A stretch of 64,000 bases of DNA from positions 124,001 to 188,000 of the forward strand of contig NBAZ01000025.1 in NCBI GenBank assembly GCA_002794735.1, given 5' to 3'. This DNA is from Pyrrhoderma lamaoense (lineage: Eukaryota > Basidiomycota > Agaricomycetes > Hymenochaetales > Hymenochaetaceae). The notes under the pieces are model-generated. The model had not been told where the DNA came from. It searched no databases and saw only the letters and a program-made list of their open reading frames with translations. Positions 1-11,766 of this stretch are shown piece after piece (the stretch's first letter is position 1; the number at the start of each line of letters is the position of its first letter). Position numbers and translations under genes: made by a program.

Positions 1-3000
1 CACCGGGAATATTGTTTAGCATTTCGTATTCAGATTCAGAGCCCAATTCCAGATCATAAGATATACTGAAATCAGATTGATCTGACTGCTTTGGGCAGTA
101 GGCGATAGTTTGGAGTGCATTGTCCATTATGCCTTCGCGAGTCGATGGATCAAGACAATTGATATGATTCCATTCTCCAAGAGCGGCTAGCTCCGCCTTT
201 CTCCTCTTCGTAGCCTATAAGCAAGAATCATATCAGGATGGTCGAAGAAACAGCTCCATCAAGATCATATCTAACTTACAGCTTTGTCAACCTTAGAGAA
301 GTCATCAGTGGTATGTAGTGAGGCTTTTCGAAAACCCCAATGTTGTTGTGTCATCTCTTGGTCGTCCGAATCACAGTCAGAATCGATTAGTAGTTGGCCA
401 GCTTGAACATTCCTTCCAAGTTCTTTGTCATGAGCACATGAACATGCCAAAAGGTCGTGCGTGTGGCAGATTGTTCGGTGATGGAATGTAAACAGGTCGC
501 GTAGCTGAGTGTGTAGTTAGACAGAATTTATGAATTTTAATATAGCTAGTTGAACTACCTCTTTGTGAGTAAAAGAATCCGACTTCGATTTTCCACCATC
601 TCCAGACCCCTACAGCTGGTTAGTAATAAGTAGTACACCCATTAGTTGAGAGTATACTAACGTTTCCCATAAGTGCTGGAAAGTAGTCAGACACCGTGTT
701 GTAGAATAGACATAAATGTGCTCACAGTCACTCAAACCTAGTTTTGTTACCTGGCGTTGGTAGATTTTTTCTAAGTAAGGATTAATTAATGGCCAAGGAA
801 TAATAGCTGAAAATGATATTTCATTACCATCAATTGTACCCGCCGTTAGGAAACGGTAGATGAAAACAGGTCGCTTTTGCCCATCACTTAAGGGACTTTT
901 AAAAATAGATACTTTGAACACAGAAAACCAGCTTACCGGTGAATACGAGCCATAGACTGAAGATCATGACTGTTATTTGTTAAAAATTAATACTTGGTAT
1001 GTGCTTCATGTTTTGTACTTACCTGGGATTCCAGTCACTGTCAATGAGACAGAGGCGTGATGCACCAATTAAATTAAGTCCTACGCCCCGGCTTTCGCAC
1101 TCAGCAAGAAAAGGACTATTTTACACCGACAAATCAGAAAAATTCATACTACTGGAGAGGATAATTTACATGCTCCCTTCTGCGGTGCCTTATTAAATCG
1201 ATCAACGAATTCTTGACGCCTGGAGACTGGTGTTTGCCTGCAAGTTCATGAGTATATAATCTTTGTACATATTTGGGATTTGCCTACCCATCTAAACGAA
1301 GGAATGTATACCGTTTCCTTTTACAGAATGATTCGATCACATCTAAAGTAGATGTATAATGTGATACCAAGATACATTTTTCTTCTGTTTCCTGTTGGCG
1401 TACAACGTACAGAAGTGATATTAATAATGACGACAAGTTCAGGATATAAAAATTCAACCTCTCTCAAATAGTCAAGAAGTTTGGATAATGCAAGTAACTT
1501 TCCTGAAGGGGAAATAGATTATTAATAAGTAAATAAAATATTTTGATGAAACCCCTTTCATTACCGCTCAATTCCACATTTTCTGGTTTTGCATCTTCAG
1601 GCAATAACTTCAAAGCATCTTCAACTGAATTTTTTCCATCACTGGAATCGCCTTCCGTATCGTCCATGTAGCTTCGTTTTGCATTCTTCAGAAGCAATGG
1701 GCTAGTACTAAGTTTCGTGAGAAGTTGTATCATGGCTAAAGATCTTGCCATCGAGCCACTAAGAAGGGAAGAAAGAGAATCGGGCTGTAGTATTTTTGCG
1801 AACATGGATTTCTGCAGTGTGGATGGGGTTACAAATACAACGTATTCGTCTTGTAATCGAACTAATTAGCACCTGGTTATTCTATTGGATAAATATACAT
1901 ACGCTTAGGGGAAGATAGTTGGTAAGAATGGTCGCTTCTCGACGTAAAACGAAGCTCTTTGCTACATTCTGAAGCTGAAGAGTAGTCAGTTTCGTAGTAG
2001 AATAGACTATAACGGTCTTTACCTGAGTATGACGAGTCTCACCAAGGGCGATTTCTTCTTCTGAGCACCCAGGAGCCCGGCTTTTTAAGATAGGATTCTC
2101 AAAGAGTTTACGAAATGTGGGATATCCGTCCAACAGCCCCGGATTGCAGAAGTCTGCCATAGCATGGAACTCTGATAAGTCATTTTGTATTGGAGTTCCA
2201 GAAAGTATTATACGACGTGGTGTGCTCAATGCTTCAAACATAGTAGATGTTTTATTACTTGCAGATTTAAGTCGATGCCCTTCGTCACATATAATCAAGC
2301 CGATTGGAGGGCTGCATAGTAGTTATACAATAAAGAATTAGCATATTATCATATCTTCAGTTTTGATAGATACTTACATACAGTACTGAAGCTCAGATCT
2401 TTGTCAAATATCAGTATCAAATGTCAAACTAGCACGAAATTGCATACTTGTATGACTTACATAACGGAACGAAGCCTATACGATTAATTCAGATCAGAGG
2501 GGAATGAGGAAATTGTATTGTCACTTACTTCTCGTAGCCTATTATTAGTATTTGATGTTTCCTCCTATTATCAGCTGTTTGTTATTCACGATGTATGTTA
2601 GAAGATTGATGGCGTGCTTACGAGTTTATGAAAAGCTTCACTGTGGATTTGTCTTTATCACCCGTCATGATCCCGATTCGATCCCTTCCAAGCCTATTGA
2701 TACCACAATTAGTGTGTACTCCATAATATCGATTTTGTATCTCACCATTTGTGAATTTCCTTTTTCCAGTTCTTGATATTTTTTTAGATATCCATATTTC
2801 AGAAGCAGACAAAAGAAGCACATACAGCAATCAAAGAGACTGGGCAAACAATGAGTGCCTTTCCCACGGCAGGCCCTCCCCCGCCATAACAGTTTTGCTC
2901 TAATAATCAACATCTCGCAAAAATTGGACATTCAATGAGGCTCACTTAGAAGTGTCCATATTAGGGTAATAGTCTGTAAAGTTTTGCCCATACCCCTGTA

Positions 3001-4782
3001 AGGTACTAAAGTTAGTAACTGAAAAGCATAAGATCGAGCTTATCCGTGAACGTACATTTCATCAGCAAGGATACAACCTTGTCCTTCATGTCGGCGGAGA
3101 CCCATAACACATTCATACATAAATTTTACACCTTCATGGATGGAAAAAATCAGAATATGAAATAAAACGATGCAACATTATGATTACCATCTACTTGGTG
3201 GGGTCTTAGATGCCTGGCTAGAATAGGGTCGATTACGACAGGAACAACTGGCCGGTTCCTAAGTGAGGTATAAGTATCATGAGATTGTATATATAACGAC
3301 ACCAGCTAACTTGTGATTAAATTTCTTTTGATGCTCTAGATTGGGCTCCTTCATGATAATGGCCCCTTCATTTTTTGGGTCATGCCTAGATACAGGAAGG
3401 GTAAGGTGGAAGTTTCAATATTGATCAGAAGACTCACAGAGCTACTGGTGCCTTTGATACTGGTGCTGGCCTGTTATATATGCTTGTTGGTACAACAAAT
3501 TTCTTCCTCTGGACGTCTATTCCTTTAGTTTCACAAGTCGATGGTTTTTCCGAAGAGAAATCTTGTTCATCTATGATATCTATTGGTCTAGTCAGAGATC
3601 TAGTATGAAATTCATCATTGGGAGCAGGTGTTTCGAGGTCGCCAATATCGTCAAGGAGAGGCCCGTCGGGAGGCATGATCCCAATAACTCGAGGCACATC
3701 ACGTTTTGTCACTTTACAATCTATTTCTACGGTTCTCATGGATATCGTGAATGAGGTTCCTCCTGAAAACGAGTTTCCCTTCCAAGTGACGGATCCCATC
3801 CTAGATACAAGAATGAGGCTCCCAGAATATGGTCTCAATGCAGATACTCACAGCTTGCCATTATCTGAGATCATAGTTAGCTTGTCCTTGTTCTTAATAA
3901 TGTAAGCATCACCGTCCCAAGTTTTATGCTGTTTTGTTTGAGGTCTTCTCCTATGACCCGAATGAGATAATAATAAGTAATGAGCTTGGTTGATATACAT
4001 ACCAATGTGCAGACCAGTAGGACTCTATTACTGAGACGTTCTCATCTTTCGATACCTCCTGTATAAGTTTAACTGGTTCTAATTCTACAATATTTCTCCC
4101 ATATCTATCTCCCTGAGTAGATGGTGCAGGTTGACGGTTAAGCGTGGTAGCCTTAAATGGAACAGTAAATTTCTTTCTAAGATTCAAATGTGCTGGTGTT
4201 GAAGGCTTTTCTCTTTTCAGGATCTCAGGATTCACTATCGTAGACTCCATGTTGTCTTGATCCCTGCCAAAAATTCGACCAGATGTATACTCAGCTTTCG
4301 ACAGACCACAATCTACCTCCATTTCCTTGTTACCCAGTTCTAAGAACGTGCCGACTGTTGCACCATCGGGATTCGGCTTCCAGAAGTGAGTCTAATTATA
4401 TATCAAGGAGTTAGTAACGTTATAACCATGGGAATATATGATTATTGAACTGACATTTGACCGTCCATGTTGTACAGTATTCCTTTCCCAGCAGATAGTA
4501 CTAAGACGCCATCTCCTTCCCATGTTTTATGCTTCTTACTCTGATGGTTTCTCCTATTATATATGATGAGACCTAGTCTTTTTTGTACGCTCATGATGAT
4601 TACTAACCACTGCACAATCCAGAACTGTTCTCCAGATTTCGTCGGGTCATCAGCGACCTTTGTTCCATCATCTTCGTAGACTTGGAGCCAGAGTCAAGTC
4701 TCACTATCTTTCTAGAGCCACTATCCGAGATGATACCCAGCGTCCGTTTCTTCCCGCCTTTAAGTTGCTGGAATGTAGTCAT
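1..4782 (-). CDS. RDH54: Rdh54/Rad54B-like SNF2 DNA translocase (C-terminus cut by window edge)
   Basis: SNF2-family ATPase that remodels Rad51/Dmc1 filaments in homologous recombination, acting in the nucleus. Seen on the minus strand: start ATG at 4782, two N-terminal modules with the KHKTW(E/D)GD signature (about 4490-4560 and 3890-3950), Walker A DEMGMGKT split by an intron (about 3050-2965), the block KALIVCPVSLIA near 2850, DEGH Walker B (2286-2275), ILSGTPIQN (2208-2182), VSHYTSTLDVI (about 1370), motif V SAKAGG...GLNLIGASRL (about 1110-1055), and FLTAGTID|EKIYQRQVTKLGLSD interrupted by an in-frame intron (about 860-740). The tail with LAALGEWNHINCLDP runs off position 1. Motif V carries a one-base frame break at the CCCC of 1086-1089. 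DEGH, SEEEIALGE and the N-terminal module separate it from Rad54. Many introns of about 50 nt. The first intron (about 4693-4748) is inferred from frame. Confidence 0.93.
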
Positions 4783-5243
4783 GAAAGTGGTACGCCACTT
4801 AGTTTATCAGTATTAAAAAGTCAGTTAGTGCCAACAATAAGTACAGTAGCATAGAGAATTATCAGAATATTGACGCGTCGTGACATTGCACGTGATCGTG
4901 ATCGCCTTTACAATCGCTTATTTCAAAATAGTTTCACAGAAATATAGTTAAATATCTGATATTATAGCCCATAAATAACCAACTGACCACAATGACGTTA
5001 TGACTATGTATATTGTGAGCTACAATTCAATTTTTACCTTTCTATAATGCTAAACATATATATATATATAACAGGGACGTGTCTAAAATCAAGAAAAACA
5101 CTCCTAAATTGATATAACGGGATAAGACCGAGTTACGGCTAAATAATTGGTGGAAGATTTTTTTACGTCTTTGATGCTGATAGGATATAAAGTTGACAGA
5201 TACGTGTTTGGGTGAGAACAAACACTTTGATGTGACCATCAGT
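4783..5243. other. intergenic, AT-rich
   Basis: This lies between the Rdh54 start and the amidohydrolase stop. It holds a short (TA)n tract near 5050-5062 and otherwise no supported gene or motif. It must contain the Rdh54 promoter. Confidence 0.5.
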
Positions 5244-8076
5244 TTAGTAACCCCCATAAACAATGTCGCCTTCGATAGCCGTGGCCAGAACTTTTGTGTT
5301 GGGAATAAAACTCGCATCAATAGTCATGATGTCTTGTGATAAAATAGCAAAGTCTGCAATCTTTCCAGGTTCAAGAGAGCCTAATGTTTTTTCTGAAAAT
5401 GAAGCATAAGCTGGATCAATGGTCATGCCTGAAATATAAAAGGACTAAATCAGCAGTTTACGAGAATTATTCATCATATATGATAATTACCCCTTAATGC
5501 TTCTATACGAGTCAGTCGCTGTTCCGGGAACCTATAATCACAAGAGATAAGCTCAGTAACTTTATTCGCCTATTTTTCATAATTGTTATCAATCTCAATG
5601 ATGGCTATCTTAAGATTAACAGCCATCAATGAGAATGATAACGGCTACAAGGTTCTCACCATCCATCCGGCCCACGGGAGATCTTCCATCGGAGGATAGT
5701 CGAGTTACGGCAGCATGGAAACTCGAAATAGGATTTAAAGCTTCGACCGGGAAGTCTGAACCTAGTGTTATGCGAGCACCCGCGTCAATCATTGTTCGGA
5801 AAGCATATAAATTTCTAATTCGTTCTGGGCCCTAATGAAATATTAGTCACCTTTAGATAATAATAACAAAAGAGTAAACAAGTGCCATGATACTTACGAG
5901 ACGATCTTCCGCATACCACATGTCACTCACGCTGTAAGAGGAAAAATATGTGAGTAGATCGATACTCAAAAGGAGCTACCAATCTTACGCGTGTGTGGGT
6001 TGAATACTAGCAATTACTAAGTAGTATATCTTCAGTTATTAAGATAACTCATAGCTCAAGCACAATAGACCCACCTCCGAGTTTTGCCATTCTCTGTGCG
6101 TCCTTTGGAAGTAATATCTGTGCATGTTCGATTCTAGGTCTTACATCAGAGATATTCACATCCACGGAACTATTTTGAAGTGCAGCTTCAAAGACGTCTA
6201 GAATGATCGAGTTGGCACGATCTCCTATAGCATGGATATTCTAGGTCCGATATCATTAGTTAATCATGCTATATGATGAGTAGAAATACTGCTTACCACT
6301 TGCCAACCGTCTTTCAGGAACTTCGGAACAACAGACATAAGTGTCTCACGATCAGTTCGCATATAACCGCAGGTCTCAGGATCGTCGGCATAAGGTTCAA
6401 ACAGCTTTGAAAAACGCTAGATTAAGAATAGATATAAAGCAAAAAGGATAGTGTAGCTCACTGCAGCTTTTCCTGAGCGTAGGGCACCTAAAGCAGTCGT
6501 AGCGATGCTCTACTTAGTAAGATTTTCCGCTTGGCATGTAATACGATTCTTACCATCAGCAAACATTTTCACACTCCTCGCAGTAAGTCTATTGAAATTT
6601 TCAATCTTTGGCCTTCGGTCACCCCAGTATTCAGCCTTCTCGTCGAAGTACGTCATCCCATAAATCCTGATCTTTTAAAAAGATGGGAAAGTGAAAAAGA
6701 TATTCAAAGAATTACGAAGTGAAAGCCTTACAGGTAAGTTTCCATGCTCTATCAACCTATAGTAGCGTATATAACTTGTTATGTATTGCTTCGATCCGAT
6801 ACCAAGTAGAAGACGTACCTTTTATAAAATTCTAAAGACATAGGATCAAACCCTGCATCATGGAGGGAAGTGACACCTTGAGAGTGTGCATCTTTGACGG
6901 TGAGCTTAAAACGTTGTAACAAATCGGCATCCGTTAATGGTGGTCTTTTTATTAGATCTTGAGCTTTGTCCAATAGCACACCTGAGAATTGGTTGTAAAC
7001 AGATGATTTCAGGTGATACGAAGCAATCTATATTTACCAGTAGGGTTTCCTTCAGAATCTCGGATGATAAGACCACCCTCTACATGTTCCGGCAAGGGTT
7101 GCATGAGTTCCAATGTCGCCTGAGATACCCATTGTGCATGGCCGTCTTTGCTTTGAAGAGATATCTGTCGTCCTCTCAAAATGGGATCCGCTTCAAGATC
7201 GCTCTGTTGTGGTAGTGAGCACGATAGTGTCTGTATGGCGAGTATGATTACCTTACATATTGTGGAAACTCCTTCTCGGGCCAGGCTGTGTGATCCCAGC
7301 CCCAACCTTCAATCAACCTACTTGTATCATTAATTATATCGGGGTGCGATAAGACGAAGTTTCTAACACGGGCGACTGTCTCTGGAACAAACTGAAATTA
7401 GTAATTGCATATCTTACCCATAAAAGCTGTTCAACTACCTGCTATAGTCTTTGTACCCTCTAATGGAAGTATCTTACTTGAACCGTATTCGAGGATGTGT
7501 CCATGAGAATCTGATTAATGGTTAGATCTTAAAAGTTTGTAGCGTCAAGTGATATGTTGTTGATTTACCACTTAATCCTGGCACTATAATGGCTCCCTCT
7601 TGAATATACCTCACTTCTAATGGAGAGTTTGGGGAGTGCTGCAGCCCACTCATCATAGCTGGATATCTCTGGTTGCTCCACCTTTCGCTGACATCATCTA
7701 TACGAGTATCCTATTTAATGATCATAGTGCTAAAACAAGAGTAAAACATACCTAGAGTCCCTGTATCCAAAATTCGCGATCGCAGAATGACAAGACATTG
7801 AGTTACACTGTTATTTTGGTCAACAGTATAAACAGCATCCTTGTTCCGGGAACAAAGAGCGTAGGGTTTCAAGGTTTCCACACCGAAGGTTGTTTTGCGA
7901 TATACCCATAGCGTGGTTCCAAATATCAAAGCGCTAATTATAATTGCGAGCCTTGTAATAGTTCCGAGATTGCCTGTCTTTACTTGAGGTGTATCTCCAG
8001 TTTGGGTACCGTTGCGGTTCTTGGAGCGTCCATCAGTTGGACTACTTTTTGAAGATCTTCGCCGTAGATTGGACAT
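5244..8076 (-). CDS. membrane-anchored YtcJ-type amidohydrolase (amidohydrolase 3 family)
   Basis: Metal-dependent hydrolase of unknown substrate. The start at 8076 (MSNLRRRSSKSS) was chosen because the upstream in-frame extension is compositionally unlike the family. Residues about 35-58 form one hydrophobic segment (ITRLAIIISALIFGTTLW), so the enzyme is predicted to be a signal-anchored type II membrane protein with its catalytic domain in the lumen or outside. After the anchor come the N-terminal strand ALCSRNKDAVYTVD, then GWGWDHTAWPE (about 7290), KDGHAQW (about 7130), DAGFDP (about 6850), NIHAIGDRAN (about 6230), RIEHAQI (about 6135), and the C-terminal SLEPGKIADFAILSQD (about 5370). 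The His and Asp residues of these blocks are the usual metal or substrate contacts. About ten introns. Divergently transcribed from the amino-acid permease. Confidence 0.9.
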
Positions 8077-9306
8077 GAGAGAATGACGGAAGGAATTGGG
8101 GGCAACGCACAGCTTTGCTTTATAGGATCGGCTTATAAAACCTTGATCATCTTCCGTATGGATATTAACAAACAAAAGGGCTGAACAAGAGCTTGTAGCT
8201 TCTTTTTTACTTTTCCTTAATTCCATAAAGCACAACAAACCAATGAAACAAGTAACTCGGATCGATAAAATTGAATTTAAGCGCCAAGGGTAGGCATACA
8301 AATAGACGCTCAAGCTTAATGTAAGACTTTACATTGGTAAATTAAGTGGTATAGCGGAAACGCTGTATTCCCACTGACTCCGGAGGTATACTCAAACCTG
8401 TTTATAAACCAAGCACGTCCTTTGCTCCCCATCTGGACCAATTGATAAGTAGTTATAAATTAAGACCTCAGGTAATGCTAGTGCACTCGAGACGCCGTAT
8501 TGCTGGATAATTAAGAAGCTTCAAGTTGTGAGACACGCTTCAATCATTTATTCTCACGATTGGTATGGAAAATATGAAAAAAGAGCCTCGAGGTTTTTAA
8601 AAAAGGCATCTCCTTCTTCTCGTCAGCAGTGTTCTCTGAAATCTGCTCTATTGATTACGGAATCGTCCGGTACTGCAGACAGGAAAGTCATATGATATCA
8701 TAAATATGCCATATGGGCGCTTATTTTATCAAATTCGGACCTTGTACGTTAATAGCAACCAAACAATGTAACATGTGCAAAAGAATAACGCAAATTATTC
8801 GTAGTCCTTTTCACCCCGCGGCGTCAAAACGGGAAACAAACAGAGATGTGTCGCATCGGCCTCTTAGAGGGCAGTCGTTAAGTGACTCTTCTAGTAAATT
8901 AGTCAATGCATGGTATATCACTCTCAGCCTTTATCGTACTGACCAATTTCGTGATATGATTCCTTGATTAATAGCATACCTTACAATAGTACTTTTGATA
9001 AGTATACTCTGGGACGAGCATAATTTTGGTCAAAATTGGGTTAGAGAGTATATAAAGAACAAGATACCAGTAACCACAGCTCAAACTTCCATCTCCATCC
9101 TCGTGTTTCGGTAAGATAAAAGCAACTTACCTCATCGTTACAACCTTATCACTCTTCCCTATCTACTCTTGCCTCTTTAAAGTGTCTGGGAATTTTTAAT
9201 CCTATCAGCGCTCAGTCTATACGGACACTGTGTGAGCTGGATCTGAAGATAATGAATTTCACGTACTCGTTACTCTCTCACTTCGCTTTTGTCATTCGTA
9301 CTAATC
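8077..9306. promoter_or_regulatory. shared divergent upstream region of amidohydrolase and permease
   Basis: A 1.2-kb gap between two head-to-head genes. I see no conserved ORF. A TATA-like TATATAAAG at about 9049-9057 lies 250 bp upstream of the permease ATG, and the stretch 9110-9290 is pyrimidine-rich as in fungal 5' leaders. Regulatory content is inferred from position only. Confidence 0.35.
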
Positions 9307-11456
9307 ATGGTCAAGAAAGGCACTAGAGATGGGGCAGGAGTGTCCATGAACATCGTCAGCGAGAACTCATCTATCGATGCTACTCACATGCAAGATAACA
9401 AGCTCCTTGCTGAGCTAGGCTACAAATCTGAGTTCAAGCGTGAATTTTCTGTATGCTTCATCTTCTTGAATACTTCTGGATTTAGTTCATTAAAAAGATC
9501 CCTGATTGTTTGTATCTGTTATACAGATATTGGAGACCATTGCATTTGCGTTCTCGATAATGGGCGTTATCGCTTCGGTATCGTCGACATTGTCTTTTCC
9601 TTTGGTTTCAGGTGGACATGTTGGTATGGTATTTGGGTGGCTTATACCTAGTATTTTTGTTATGCCCATTGCTGCGTGCATGGCCGAACTTGCCTCATCT
9701 ATGCCGTGTGTACTTCTCGTATTATAGCAGTACTATGCATTAATCAATTTGAACCAGAACGAGTGCTGGGTTATACTATTTTTCTGCGAAGCTAGCGCCT
9801 CCAAGATGGGCGGCACTTGCTAGTTGGATCACAGGGTGGGCGAATGTTACCGGACAAGTGACACTTGTCTGCTCTATAGATTTTACATGGTAAGATACCT
9901 GCAGTGACAATCAGGCTGCAAATTGATTACATGATCATAACTCATAATCTCCACAATATACAAGTGCGCAAATGATTACTACTGCTTTGTCCGTTGGTTC
10001 CGACGGATCCATAAATCTCGGAAATGGTCCCACATTCGGAATTTTACTTGCGATCCTCTTTGTGCATGGCATAGTGTGTTCTGCTGCTACAAGTGTCCTG
10101 GCAAGGCTCAATATTTTCTATGTACTAGTCAATGGTACGAGTATCTCTCTGCACATCACTTGCACTCATGATTAGTTTATTAACTTTCAAAAACAAGTTT
10201 GTACAACTATCGGGCAATTATCGCCCTATATGTCTGTTCTGGGGACAATAAAGTATCTACTCATGATGCTTTCTTGATGTTTGAAAATAATACGGGGTGG
10301 TCAAACAGTGAGCATTTCATATCAAAACTAGTACAGTCTACTTATCGTATGCGTAGATGGCTGGGCTTTCCTCTTGGCTTTTACGGCTCCTATGTGGACA
10401 CTGACTGGTTGTAAGAGCGAGCTATAAATAGTGTTTTATGTGATCTCAACAATGCCTAGACGATTCCGCTGCACATATCAGTGAAGAAACAACCAATGCC
10501 TCCCGCGCAGCTCCCTTAGCAATCATGATTGGAGCTGGTGCTACAGCAGCCTTAGGCTGGTTGGTACTGATAGCAGCGTCGTTTGCCATCACTTCTGTCC
10601 CTGCGTTATTGGAAACGGAGCTGGCGCTACCTATGGGACAGCTTTTCCTAGACGTCCTAGGGAAAAAAGGAATGTTAGCCATTTGGGCGTTGATTATCGT
10701 TGTTCAGGTACGACTTTACTTTCAGAGGAGGTACCGTTTCTCCAATAATTTACCTTTATAGTTCGTCACTGGGGCTGCACAAACAGTCGATGCATCACGA
10801 GTTGTCTTCGCCTTCGCGCGGGACGGAGCACTTCCTGGATCACAGTATTGGCGACGTATAAGTAAACGTACACAAACACCTGTGCACGCCGTATGGTTAG
10901 TTGTTGGAGTCGCCGGTGTGTGTGGGTTACTGGGCTTCTCCGAAGCTGCACTTTCGTCGCTTGCAGGGTAATGCTCAATCTACTCGATCTCTATCTTCAA
11001 AAGCAGTTCTCTATAACCTTATTCATAGGATGGCTGTAATCGGTTTGTATACCTCATATGCAACACCAATCTTCCTACGTATCACTTCGGGGCGAAGAAA
11101 ATTTATTCCCGGTCCATTCAGTCTCGGAAGGTGGAATACCTTGCTCGGGTGCCTCGCGGTGTCATGGGTATCGTTCATAATAATCTTGCTTCTTTTCCCC
11201 CGGATCAGACAGTGGATGCCGAAGATATGAGTATGCAATCTTCAGTCTTCTCTTTCGTTATCGCGATATTGATCATCTCTGCCTAGACTATGCAGTAGTT
11301 ATCATCATGGGCGTCTTCATATATGCAGGAGCACATTGGATAATTTCTGCTCGTCGATGGTTCAAAGGACCTGTAAGGACAACCGAGGTGGATGCACTAG
11401 ATGGTGAAAGTGTTTCTGAGGCCGAAACTTCGCTGGAGAAAAGGGCGGAGAAGTAA
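9307..11456 (+). CDS. APC-superfamily amino-acid/GABA-type permease
   Basis: Polytopic plasma- or vacuolar-membrane transporter for amino acids, GABA or choline. The ATG at 9307 follows an in-frame TTG that is not used. Blocks in order: a hydrophilic N-terminus ending ELGYKSEFKREFS, TM1 after the first intron (IAFAFSIMGVIASVSS then FPLVSGG, the unwound-helix glycine motif), GWLIPSIFVMPIAACMAELASSMP, LYYFSAKLAPPRWAALASWITGW, LLAILFVHGIVCSAATS, TIG..AIIALYV, WAFLLAFTAPMWTLT, DDSAAHISEETTNAS (the family's cytosolic loop), FAFARDGALPGS, and a last TM YAVVIIMGVFIYAGAHWI with a charged tail. Two one-base breaks (GGG 10212-10214, CCCCC 11197-11201) interrupt otherwise consensus sequence. The substrate cannot be read from sequence; the UGA4/HNM1-like subgroup is most likely. 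Confidence 0.92.
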
Positions 11457-11766
11457 TATAACTCAGCGTATATAGAGATTCTAACATCTGTAAAGCTAGA
11501 ATTCGGATTAAAATTTAATATCATGATACATTCGTTCTCTGCGCCGTGTGTACAACATTACTCAATAACCTACTTTGCAAGTACAGTACTGGTGTTGATT
11601 TAGCAGGTATATGTAAGCATGTAAGCAAAGATTGTCTACGTTACGTCATCTCTAGTCTCTCCAACCACGTGGATTATCCGTGACACGTATTTGGACTTTA
11701 TTACAAGGCGCCTTGAATGCAACTTTAACTTCATAATCGACTCGGTTGTCCAACAAAGCAGGCGCA
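11457..11766. other. short intergenic spacer
   Basis: This separates the permease stop and the Hrd1 start, which lie on the same strand. No supported gene and no clear TATA box. It presumably holds the permease 3' end and the Hrd1 promoter. Confidence 0.4.

Noticed and set aside
8340..8410. tRNA-like stretch with internal complementarity
   Set aside because: I could not fold it into a cloverleaf with a proper T-arm TTCRA and anticodon stem. No tRNA, rRNA or CRISPR array was found in the window.
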